In this document: in pieces, positions 53,480 to 61,609 of the stretch
Numbering within the stretch: position 1 is the stretch's first letter
How the letters are laid out: every line of letters starts with the position of its first letter
Assembly (NCBI GenBank): GCA_022821845.1
Contig: JAJECT010000012.1
Coordinates: 47,501 to 111,500, forward strand
Direction of reading: 5' to 3'
Source of the DNA: Rhodothermales bacterium
GTDB lineage: Bacteria > Bacteroidota > Rhodothermia > Rhodothermales > VXPQ01
DNA length: 64,000 nt
Program-made: the position numbers and the translations under genes
Notes under the pieces: model-generated
What the model was told of the DNA's origin: nothing
Databases searched by the model: none
The model's input: only the letters and a program-made list of their open reading frames with translations

Positions 53480-55030
53480 TCAGAATCCCACCCGTACGCC
53501 CAGCAGGAAGCGGTGCTTCGTTATGTTCTCTTCGACGAGCGGCGGATCCGCGACATGCAAGTACGGGCTGTACTGGTCGCGGTATTCCACGCCCGTCCAC
53601 GCCGCATCCACATGAAACTGGTCCGAGAAGCTATACGACGCGCCCAGGGACAGGAAGCCCCGGTCGCGATCCGATTCGCCGCTGCCCTCCGAGACCTTCA
53701 GGTCGAACGAATCGGGATAGTTGGCTATGCCGCCGCGCAAAGTAATACTTCCAAATGCGTACGACGCGCCGAGCCGCATATTCCAGACCGGCTCCATGGT
53801 ATCCCGTATTTCCCGGTTCAAATCTCTGTACGCGTCGCTGTCCGCCTCATGCCCGTCGAACTCCGTCTGGGACCAGTCCACGTATTCCATATCCACCGCC
53901 AGAAGCAGGTTTCCGAGTTCCCATGACACGCCGCCCCCGATGCGCCAGGGCGTACGCAATTCGTATTCGTACTGGTAGTCGATCTCGGCGTCCAGCGAGC
54001 CGCCTTCGTCGAACCAGGTTGCAAGTTCCCGGTAATGGGTTTCGCTTATTTCGTAGAACGTCGGCGTTTCTATCGAGAGGCCCGCGCGCAACCCGCTCGA
54101 AAACGTCGTCGATACCCCGCCGCGCACATTGAATCCGCTCAGGTCTGAATCGAAACCCTCTTCGTACCGCAAGCGCTGAAAACCAAGCAGGGAACCGGCG
54201 GGCAGGATGACCTCGTAATCTTCCGCTGTGTTTTCGCCGTAGGCGTCCTCTTCCTCGTATGCGTTGTCTATCCGGTACGAACCGAAGGCGAAGTTGGCGG
54301 ACAAGCCGACCATCACGTTCCGGCTCGCCTCCCATGCGCCACCGAGGCTCAATTCGTGCATGCGTCCTTTTTCGAGTACGTCTCCCGTTTGCCCGATTCG
54401 CGTACCCGGCGCAACGGCCTCATAGAAAAGCGCGCCGTCCGTCTCCACGTTTTCCTCCAGAAATTCAATGGCGCCGCCTTCGTAGGCCAGTTCGAGAATG
54501 TCGCTGGAGAAAACCGGATAATATCCGTCGTCGTCCTTGTCTATCGTAAACTCGTCGCTATAGGGCAGCCACGAAGCGCTGATGGAACTGGAGGAGTTCG
54601 TGCCGGCAAAAGCAAGATTGCGGTCGAACGTGCCCAGTTCGTTGAGCGCGGCGCCCAGCACGAATGACCCTTGCGACGTCGGAAACTTCTGGATCCAGGC
54701 CAGATTGCCGAGGCGCGTCGTGCGCACGTCGGTTTCCGCTTCGGACGACATGCGAATGCCGGTCAGGTATTTCGAGGCGTCCGTGGCGGAGAACGCATGC
54801 AGGGAGCCGCCGGCCTCCGAATTCTTGAAATAGCCCAGCCCGGCGGGATTCGTACGCAATGCGCCGTAATCCGCCACGCCGGCCATGCCCACGCCCGCCA
54901 TGCCCGCCATGCGCGGGCCCGTCGCCGGAGACCTTGAGGTGTAAACGTACATGTTGTCGAGGGTCTGCGCATACGCGGGAGACCCCGCGAGCAGGACAAG
55001 GACAAATACGGATAGAAGGCGCCTTTTCAT
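53480..55030 (-). CDS. FadL/OmpP1-like outer-membrane protein
   Basis: A protein of 516 residues. The signal peptide ends at SPAYAQ (~residue 22). GPRMAGMAGVGMAGVADYGA and ALRTNPAGLGYFKNS near the N-terminus are the FadL hatch-type start. The chain continues as a beta barrel with alternating aromatic residues and ends FLLGVRVGF. FadL proteins let long-chain or aromatic hydrophobic molecules cross the outer membrane. It has no co-directional partner within 90 bases. The nearest upstream minus-strand gene is the repeat-rich lipoprotein. Confidence 0.85.
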   Translation of the reverse strand: MKRRLLSVFVLVLLAGSPAYAQTLDNMYVYTSRSPATGPRMAGMAGVGMAGVADYGALRTNPAGLGYFKNSEAGGSLHAFSATDASKYLTGIRMSSEAETDVRTTRLGNLAWIQKFPTSQGSFVLGAALNELGTFDRNLAFAGTNSSSSISASWLPYSDEFTIDKDDDGYYPVFSSDILELAYEGGAIEFLEENVETDGALFYEAVAPGTRIGQTGDVLEKGRMHELSLGGAWEASRNVMVGLSANFAFGSYRIDNAYEEEDAYGENTAEDYEVILPAGSLLGFQRLRYEEGFDSDLSGFNVRGGVSTTFSSGLRAGLSIETPTFYEISETHYRELATWFDEGGSLDAEIDYQYEYELRTPWRIGGGVSWELGNLLLAVDMEYVDWSQTEFDGHEADSDAYRDLNREIRDTMEPVWNMRLGASYAFGSITLRGGIANYPDSFDLKVSEGSGESDRDRGFLSLGASYSFSDQFHVDAAWTGVEYRDQYSPYLHVADPPLVEENITKHRFLLGVRVGF

Positions 55031-55193
55031 GGGAATACCTGTCTGGTTTGGTTCTGGATTAGCGTATTGATAGACCAGGTTTTTGGGTTCGCAAGGGCAC
55101 AGGACGGGTTAGGGATCGCTGAAAAAGCGCGATCCTGACCATACTTCCGGGGTAGGCGGCCGAGCCGTCGCTATACCGGCCGATGCGGTATGC

Positions 55194-56549
55194 TTATCGC
55201 CCGCGGGAACGACCTGAAGACGAGGAAGACCCTCCCGAAGAAGACCGTCCGCTGCTGCCCGACGAGGACCTGGGCGGCGGGGAAGAACGCACGGTGCGCC
55301 CGCTCGAGCCGCTTCCGCTGCTGCGCGAGGAGGGTGTCCGCTGTACAGTGCGTCCGCTCGAGCTGCTTCCGCTGCTGCGCGAGGAAGGCGTCCGCTGTAC
55401 GGTGCGCCCGCTTGAGCTGCTTCCGCTGCTACGCGAGGAGGGCGTCCGCCGTACGGTGCGTCCGCTCGAGCTGCTTCCGCTGCTGCGCGAAGAGGGCGTC
55501 CGCTGTACAGTGCGTCCGCTCGAACTGCTTCCGCTACTGCGGGAGGAGGGCGTCCGCCGGACGGTGTTCCGGTTCCCGGTGGACGACGAGGACCGGGAGC
55601 CTGGCGTCCGCTCTACGGTGCGTCCGCGCGAACCGCTATCGCCGCTGCGCGAGGAGCCGGACGTGCGCACTGCGCTCCGGCTGCCGCTGGGCGAGGAAGA
55701 TCGGGACCCTGGCGTCGAGCGTACGGTCCGCCCGCTGGATCCGCTCCTTGTCGCGGTAGTGCGCCGCGTATCGCGGGTTCTGCTGGTCGTGGCGTCCGTT
55801 CCGCCGCGCGCCGAACGCCCGCCGGAAACAGCCGAGCCGCTGCGCGTCTTGCTGGCGGAAGCGCCTCCCGCGTTGCCTATCTCGCGGACGCCGTTCCTTC
55901 CGACGTCCCCGGCGTATCCATGGGTTCTCGCCCCTCGCCCCATGGTCGCGCCGCGCCGTCCCCATTCCCCGTCTCTCGGGCGAATCGATCCCGGATAATC
56001 GTACCGCCACCCCCCGTAATACGGATTCCAGGTGTGCGCGTAGCCCGGATAGTAGCCGCCGTAGGGACGGTGGTAGTACGGATTATAGTTCCAGGGACTG
56101 TAATGGTAGGGGCTATAATGCCACGGGCTGTGCCCCCAGCGATTTCCGCCCCAGCCCCAATGCGATCCGAAGGAGACGCCCACGCTAATGCCGCTGTATC
56201 CGTATCCGTAGCTCCAGGGATCGTACCAAAGCGGGTCGTGCCAGGACGACCCGAAGAACGGACTGTAGGACCATTGCGGGCTCCAGCCGTAGTCGAACCG
56301 GTCGAAATACCGGCGATATCCGTAGGGACCGCTGTAGATGTACCGGTCGCTGTAGTAGCGTTCCGTTACCACCGTGTCCTCGGCGCTTTCCACCACTTCC
56401 ACGTAATCCGGGTACCGTTCGTATTGCTGAACGGTGCTCAATTGCGTGTAACAACCGGACAGCAACGCCACAAGCAGTCCTGCGGCGAACGGCGCCGCGC
56501 GTAATGCGGGGCGAGCGGTTTCCCGCTCATGTAATGTCGATCGTTTCAT
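55194..56549 (-). CDS. Repeat-rich lipoprotein with Tyr/Trp domain and Ser/Arg tail
   Basis: A protein of 451 residues. A lipoprotein signal (PFAAGLLVALLSGC, Cys ~33) leads. The next ~160 residues are Tyr/Trp/Pro/His-rich (YYSDRYIYSGPYGYRRYF, then HSPWHYSPYHYSPWNYN), a low-complexity surface segment. The C-terminal ~240 residues are Ser/Arg/Gly/Thr, ending in tandem 18-residue units of the form SSSSGRTVQRTPSSRSSG (54-bp DNA repeats, 55284-55566). This recalls other Bacteroidota envelope proteins of unclear role (binding, adhesion or matrix). The DNA repeats make the opposite strand open too, and they are prone to length change between strains. Confidence 0.65.
   Translation of the reverse strand: MKRSTLHERETARPALRAAPFAAGLLVALLSGCYTQLSTVQQYERYPDYVEVVESAEDTVVTERYYSDRYIYSGPYGYRRYFDRFDYGWSPQWSYSPFFGSSWHDPLWYDPWSYGYGYSGISVGVSFGSHWGWGGNRWGHSPWHYSPYHYSPWNYNPYYHRPYGGYYPGYAHTWNPYYGGWRYDYPGSIRPRDGEWGRRGATMGRGARTHGYAGDVGRNGVREIGNAGGASASKTRSGSAVSGGRSARGGTDATTSRTRDTRRTTATRSGSSGRTVRSTPGSRSSSPSGSRSAVRTSGSSRSGDSGSRGRTVERTPGSRSSSSTGNRNTVRRTPSSRSSGSSSSGRTVQRTPSSRSSGSSSSGRTVRRTPSSRSSGSSSSGRTVQRTPSSRSSGSSSSGRTVQRTPSSRSSGSGSSGRTVRSSPPPRSSSGSSGRSSSGGSSSSSGRSRGR
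55284..55566. repeat. 54-bp tandem repeats inside the lipoprotein gene
   Basis: A conserved anchor (GTCCGC within AGGGCGTCCGC) recurs at 55336, 55390, 55444, 55498 and 55552, each 54 bases apart, so about five units. They encode 18-residue Ser/Arg repeats on the minus strand. Confidence 0.85.
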
Positions 56550-56866
56550 GGTGGCAACCGGTTTGGTGAAAACTTGAGGGCAGCGCTTCCGTTAAAGGAA
56601 TGTACGGATAAGGATGCATAAGGTGCCGGTTGATTGCAAACAAACGACGGAACTTATTGCTTTCCCTGAAGAAAGAACGACGTTCGTTCGATTCCAACGG
56701 CTTTGCCCCGGAATAAAGCAAACATCGGGCCATTCCCGGAGATCCCGAAAAATTCGGAGCCGTTTTTTCCGCGTTCCGGTCGAATTCGCTCCGGGAGGCC
56801 TGCGATTTTTCGTCCAGTGCGCCTGCGATAGCGCCCTTCAATAAACGACGCCGACTGTGCAATATT
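56550..56866. other. Divergent promoter region between lipoprotein and proS
   Basis: 317 bases with no convincing gene, between two genes read away from each other. No clear operator palindrome was noticed. Confidence 0.4.
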
Positions 56867-58342
56867 ATGGCCGATGCGATTACAAGCCGGCAGGAAGATT
56901 ACGCCCAATGGTATCTCGACATTGTGCAACATGCGAAGCTGGCCGACTATTCGGCGGTGCGCGGCTGCATGGTGATTCGCCCGAACGGCTGCGCGCTTTG
57001 GGAGAATATGCGCCGGGCGCTCGACGACATGTTCCGCGAAACCGGGCATGAGAACGCCTATTTTCCCCTGTTCATACCGCAGTCCTTCCTGGCGCGGGAA
57101 GCCGAGCACGTGGAGGGATTCGCCAAGGAGTGCGCCGTGGTTACCCACTCGCGCCTTGCGGAAGACCCCTCTGGCGAGGGCCTCCTGCCCGACCCCGCTT
57201 CGAAACTGGAAGAGAATCTTATTGTCCGTCCCACCAGCGAAACGATTATATGGGACGCGTACCGGAGCTGGATTCAATCCTGGCGGGACCTGCCCATTCT
57301 CGTGAATCAATGGGCGAATGTCGTGCGCTGGGAAATGCGCACCAGGCTGTTCTTGCGCACGATGGAATTCCTGTGGCAGGAGGGGCACACGGCCCACGAA
57401 ACGAAAGAGGAAGCCATCGAGGAAGCCCGCCGCATGCTGGAAGTATACGCTACGTTCGCCGAGGAATGGATGGCCATGCCGGTGATTCGGGGCGTAAAAA
57501 CGGCCAGCGAGCGTTTTGCGGGCGCGGTGGACACGTATTGCATCGAGGCCATGATGCAGGACGGCAAGGCGTTGCAGGCAGGCACCAGCCATTTCCTGGG
57601 CCAGAACTTCGCCAGGGCGTTCGACTGCCAATTCCAGAATCGGGAAAACCAGCTCGAATATGTGTGGGCGACGTCCTGGGGCGTCTCGACCCGTCTGATC
57701 GGCGCGCTCATTATGACGCATTCGGACGATCAGGGCTTGATTCTGCCGCCGCGCCTTGCGCCCGTGCAGGTGGTGATCGTGCCTATTTTCCGGAAAGACG
57801 CCGAGCGGACGGTTGTGCTCGAAGCGGCCGAGCGCATCCAGGCGGCCCTGCGCGCGGCGGGCGTTCGCGTCAAACTGGATGCGCGGACGTCGCACCGTCC
57901 CGGCTGGAAATTCAACGAATACGAAGTGCAGGGCGTACCCGTCCGCCTCGCTATCGGCCCGCGGGACGTCCAGAATGGCAAGGTGGAAATGGCCCGCCGG
58001 GATCAGCCCGGCAAGGAAATCGTTTCGCAGGAAGGGCTTCCCGACCGCATCCGGGCGGCCCTCGACGATATTCAGCAAGGCCTGTTCGACCGGGCGCTGG
58101 CCCTGCGCGAAGAGGCTACCCGGCGCGTCGACGACTACGAGACGTTCAAGGACACGCTGGACCGGCGCGGCGGGTTCGTGCTGGCCCACTGGGACGGCGA
58201 TCCGGCGACGGAGGCGCGCATCAAACAGGAAACGAAAGCGACCATCCGCTGTATTCCCATGGATGGCGCGCAAGAAGCGGGTCGGGATATGCTGACCGGC
58301 AAGCCGTCGAACCGCCGCGTTCTGTTCGCCCGCGCCTATTGA
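56867..58342 (+). CDS. proS: Proline-tRNA ligase, archaeal/eukaryotic type
   Basis: A protein of 491 residues. Class II core motifs: [40 protein letters not shown] with [11 protein letters not shown], and the anticodon-binding domain ([20 protein letters not shown]). No long editing insertion is present between motifs 2 and 3. A C-terminal extension ends in the conserved Tyr (FARAY). This is the type-3 ProRS of archaea, eukaryotes and some bacteria, which differs from the longer bacterial type of E. coli. It charges tRNA-Pro. It stands alone on the plus strand, followed by the nested-palindrome element. Confidence 0.95.
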   Translation: MADAITSRQEDYAQWYLDIVQHAKLADYSAVRGCMVIRPNGCALWENMRRALDDMFRETGHENAYFPLFIPQSFLAREAEHVEGFAKECAVVTHSRLAEDPSGEGLLPDPASKLEENLIVRPTSETIIWDAYRSWIQSWRDLPILVNQWANVVRWEMRTRLFLRTMEFLWQEGHTAHETKEEAIEEARRMLEVYATFAEEWMAMPVIRGVKTASERFAGAVDTYCIEAMMQDGKALQAGTSHFLGQNFARAFDCQFQNRENQLEYVWATSWGVSTRLIGALIMTHSDDQGLILPPRLAPVQVVIVPIFRKDAERTVVLEAAERIQAALRAAGVRVKLDARTSHRPGWKFNEYEVQGVPVRLAIGPRDVQNGKVEMARRDQPGKEIVSQEGLPDRIRAALDDIQQGLFDRALALREEATRRVDDYETFKDTLDRRGGFVLAHWDGDPATEARIKQETKATIRCIPMDGAQEAGRDMLTGKPSNRRVLFARAY

Positions 58343-58412
58343 GTATCCTTGACGCAAGCACGCATTCACAGGAGAACCCGTACATCGGACTGCGCATCGA
58401 CCGAAGGCTACA

Positions 58413-58666
58413 GGATACTCTGATCAAGACCGCTTCGCTCAGCGCGTCACGTTCGCCAGTAAAGAACGTCATGCCTGAATCATTGAAATCAGCAGAAAAC
58501 ACTGTAGATTCGGTATGCCGTGGACGTGACGCGCCCTTCGGGAGGCTGCGAGGGGCACGCTGGCTGTGTCATTCCTCATTACGTGGGGCCTACCACGCTG
58601 CTTCGTCATTCCTTGCCAGCGCACCCCTCGCAGCCTCTGAGCTTCGCGGGCTTAATCAGAGTATCC
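58413..58666. mobile_element. MITE-like or structured-RNA element with nested inverted repeats
   Basis: A roughly 250-base block after proS. The outer ends GGATACTCTGA (58413-58423) and TCAGAGTATCC (58656-58666) are exact inverses; similarity extends to about 20 bases with mismatches. Inside are an 11-bp perfect pair (58442-58452 with 58524-58534, GCGCGTCACGT) and a 23-bp pair (58542-58564 with 58615-58637, two mismatches). Folded, an outer stem would close two hairpins. The bases TACA flank both ends (58409-58412 and 58667-58670), as in a target-site duplication. No transposase is encoded. The outer motif recurs at 42935 and 61595. Confidence 0.6.
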
Positions 58667-58714
58667 TACATTGATTCGTCCGGCCCTGATCTCAAACCGG
58701 GAGCGTACCGTCTC

Positions 58715-61153
58715 GTGCGCGCTGCATTCGCTTTTTTCGCTTTCGCCGTCGCCGTGTGGCCCTTTGGCGCCCTCGCCCAGGAATGGGGGGCGGCGTCCGG
58801 GCGCGTCCTGACGGCTGCGGAGGACGCCCCTCTCCCCGACGTCAGCATTCTGGTAAGCGGAACCAACTTTGGCACCGCAAGCAGGCAGGACGGGACCTAC
58901 GTGCTCCGGCTGCCGCCGGGAACCCATGCGCTGCGCTTCTCGGCGGTGGGGTACGAGACCGCGCGGCGGCCCGTACAGATTCGCCCCAACGAAACGACGG
59001 CCCTTGACGTTCGCCTGAGGCCATCCCTGGTCGAGATGGAGGATATTGTGGTGGAAGGGGATGTATTTTTTACGGACCCCGGGGCGTACGAACTGGAATC
59101 GGAGACCATCCGCAACGTGCCTTCTCCGTTCAAGGGATTCCAGGCGCTCAGCGTCCTGCCGGGCGTCGCGGCCAACAACGAACTTTCCAACCAGTATTCG
59201 GTGCATGGCGGCGGATTTCACGAGAATCTTGTCCTGATCCACGGGTTCGAGACGTACATGCCGTTGCGCCCGAGGCAAGGGGAGCAGGAAGGGCTTGGCT
59301 TGCTGAATCCCGACCTGGCCGACCGGGTCGTGCTGTACACGGGGGGATTTCCGGCGAAATACGGCGGAAAATTGTCCTCGGTGCTGGAAACGCGCTATCG
59401 CCGCCCGCATGTCGAATCCATGGCCGGGTCCGCCTCGGCGTCGTTGCTGGACGCCAGCGTTGCGCACCGGGGCGCCGCGGCGGGCGGGCGTTTTGGGTGG
59501 AACGCCGGTTTTCGGAAAGCGCGCGCGCAGCATTTCTTCCGTACGCAGGAGCGGAAGGGGGATTATCGTCCCGACTACACGGACGTACAGGCGCTCGCGA
59601 CCTGGCGCTTCGGGGCGGGGCATGAGATCGAAGCGCTGGGCATGTACGCCAACCATGTGTTCCGATTCAGCCCGGAGAGCCGCAAGACCTGGTTTGGCGT
59701 CGTGAGCCTCGACCCCGACGTACCCTCGGACCTGCGTTCTTTCTGGACCCGGTACGAGGGCGCGGAAAACGACGGGTACCGAACGCGGTTCGCGGGGGTT
59801 CGTTTGCTGAACCGGCTCGCTCCTTCGGTCCATGCGGAGCACGACGTGGCCTGGTTTGGCGTTTCCGAGACGGAACGTTTCGATATCGAGGGGTCTTCGG
59901 TGGTGTTTCGCGTCGATCCCGGCGGCGATCCGGCCACCGGCGCGGGCCATGTTCCCATAGGCAATGTGACCGAAGAGGAGTTCGCCGACAACGCCATAGA
60001 AAGCGCCGCATGGACCGGGCAGGGGCGGTATCGATGGCGGGCGGGGCGGCATGCGGCGGAGGCGGGCTGGCGCGTCCGGGCCTATTCCTTTTCCGACCGG
60101 ATCGACGAGTACGCCAACCTGTACGGCAGGGACACCAACGGGGAATCCGTGCGCATCGAGGCGAATCGCTTCTCCGACGAAGCCGCGCTTTCGGCGTGGC
60201 AAACCGCTGCGTACGCGCAGAATACCATGCAGCGCGGCGGGCTGCTCCTTACCGCCGGGGCGCGGGCGGACCGTTTTTCGTTCAACGGCGCCTGGACCGT
60301 CTCGCCGAGAATTTCGGCCCGGTACGCGGTCAGCGAACGCTTCGCGGCGACCAGCTCGTGGGGCTATTATCACCAGACGCCGACCTATCGCGAATTTCGG
60401 GGAACGCCTGCGCCGGGCGAAGCCATCCCCGACGCGCTGAACAGGGATATCCGGTCCCAGCAGGCCATACAATATGTATTGGGCGGCGAATATTTTTTGC
60501 CCGCCCGGCGGCTGCATGTCCGCGCCGCCGCCTTTTACCGGGATATGGACCGGCTCATATCCTACGACGTACGAAACGTGCGCCTCCTGTATTCCGGGCG
60601 GAACGATACAGAGGGGCAGGCGCTGGGGCTGGACGTGCACCTGTACGGCGAACTCGTGCCCGGCCTCGAAAGTCGCCTGAATTACGGGTATCTGCGCGCC
60701 GTCGAGACGTTTCTGCCGGAATACCGGACCGAGCATCGCAGCGGAACCATTGCGCGTCCGTCGGATCAGCGGCACACCATCTCGTTTTTCGTGCAGGACT
60801 ATGTGCCGCGGGATTCCACCTGGAAAGCCCATCTGCGCGGGCTTTTCGGGAGCGGATTTCCCTACACCCCGCCCATCCCGGACCGGCAAGTCGGGCAATT
60901 CGTGGTTCAGGCGCCCGGCGAACGCAATTCGGCCCGGTACCCCGCGTACCGCCGCGTCGATATTGGCGCAACGAAGACGGTGCGCGTCGCCGCGGGCTTG
61001 CGCCTGGAATTGACCATGGAACTACTCAATGCGTTCAATATGACGAACACGGTGGCCTATGCCTGGACGCCCAACCGCGACGGAATCTGGGAGCGCATTC
61101 CCACGCGCCTGACGCCGCGCACGTTCAATCTCCGGGTTCGCCTCGCGTGGTGA
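58715..61153 (+). CDS. TonB-dependent receptor, SusC/CirA-like
   Basis: 812 residues from a GTG start at 58715, with GGGAG about 10 bases upstream. The open frame reaches back to 58520, but that part crosses the palindromic element, so the start after it is preferred. It gives a clean signal peptide (MRAAFAFFAFAVAVWPFGAL, cut near AQ). A carboxypeptidase-like domain (~25-110) precedes the plug (~125-250, YSVHGGGFHENLVLIHGFET, GGFPAKYGGKLSSVLETR) and a beta barrel ending TFNLRVRLAW. It should take up a nutrient or siderophore. Ligand unknown. No partner lipoprotein of the SusD type is adjacent. Confidence 0.9.
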   Translation: MRAAFAFFAFAVAVWPFGALAQEWGAASGRVLTAAEDAPLPDVSILVSGTNFGTASRQDGTYVLRLPPGTHALRFSAVGYETARRPVQIRPNETTALDVRLRPSLVEMEDIVVEGDVFFTDPGAYELESETIRNVPSPFKGFQALSVLPGVAANNELSNQYSVHGGGFHENLVLIHGFETYMPLRPRQGEQEGLGLLNPDLADRVVLYTGGFPAKYGGKLSSVLETRYRRPHVESMAGSASASLLDASVAHRGAAAGGRFGWNAGFRKARAQHFFRTQERKGDYRPDYTDVQALATWRFGAGHEIEALGMYANHVFRFSPESRKTWFGVVSLDPDVPSDLRSFWTRYEGAENDGYRTRFAGVRLLNRLAPSVHAEHDVAWFGVSETERFDIEGSSVVFRVDPGGDPATGAGHVPIGNVTEEEFADNAIESAAWTGQGRYRWRAGRHAAEAGWRVRAYSFSDRIDEYANLYGRDTNGESVRIEANRFSDEAALSAWQTAAYAQNTMQRGGLLLTAGARADRFSFNGAWTVSPRISARYAVSERFAATSSWGYYHQTPTYREFRGTPAPGEAIPDALNRDIRSQQAIQYVLGGEYFLPARRLHVRAAAFYRDMDRLISYDVRNVRLLYSGRNDTEGQALGLDVHLYGELVPGLESRLNYGYLRAVETFLPEYRTEHRSGTIARPSDQRHTISFFVQDYVPRDSTWKAHLRGLFGSGFPYTPPIPDRQVGQFVVQAPGERNSARYPAYRRVDIGATKTVRVAAGLRLELTMELLNAFNMTNTVAYAWTPNRDGIWERIPTRLTPRTFNLRVRLAW

Positions 61154-61609
61154 ACGGGCGGGGAACCCCTCGCGGCCTTGCCGTTAAAAGGGCTATTCCT
61201 TCCGTAAACGGATGCGAATAGCGCGCGCCTGATGCGGATGCATATAAGAACCTGACAAGAATATCTTCAGGGAGTCGGTCTTCGGGTTCGGACGGCAGGC
61301 CCAGCCTCCTTCTACGCAAGCGAGGTCTTTTCTTCGGAAAGGCAGGGACGATCGAAAGAATGCGAGTGATTCCCGCATTGTTCAAGGTAGAGGTTCTTCT
61401 ATCCACCGCTCGGGAGCGCGTCCTTTTCGGGAGACGCCCCGGCGCCGGTTTCGGGCGCTTGCCGCGCCTGGACGGGCCGGGGCGCCCCGCTTTTTCGCGA
61501 ACGGCGGGGCGCGGGGACGGCGGGCGACGATCTGTCCTGCGTATCCTGATCCATCGAACGTTGCATTTGGCGCTGGCTCGCGCAGAAAAATCAAGGATAC
61601 TCTGAGCCT
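61154..61609. other. Non-coding gap before ccmF
   Basis: About 450 bases, GC-rich. A perfect 9-bp GCGCCCCGC / GCGGGGCGC hairpin lies at 61482-61512. The motif GGATACTCTGA is at 61595-61605, 4 bases before the ccmF ATG. No gene recognised; the short open frames do not resemble proteins. Confidence 0.45.
61595..61605 (+). repeat. GGATACTCTGA motif before ccmF
   Basis: A single copy of the motif that forms the left end of the 58413 element and half of the 42935 palindrome. No inverse partner was seen close by. Confidence 0.5.

Noticed and set aside
55284-55566. Possible CRISPR array
   Set aside because: The units are contiguous and in coding phase (54 = 18 x 3), with no unique spacers and no cas genes.
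55183-55998. Plus-strand frame with Pro/Leu/Glu repeats opposite the lipoprotein
   Set aside because: It is the reverse reading of 54-bp repeats. The minus strand has a lipobox and is a better gene.
58520-58714. Upstream start of the second TonB receptor at 58520
   Set aside because: This part reads through the palindromic element and has no signal peptide; GTG 58715 gives one.
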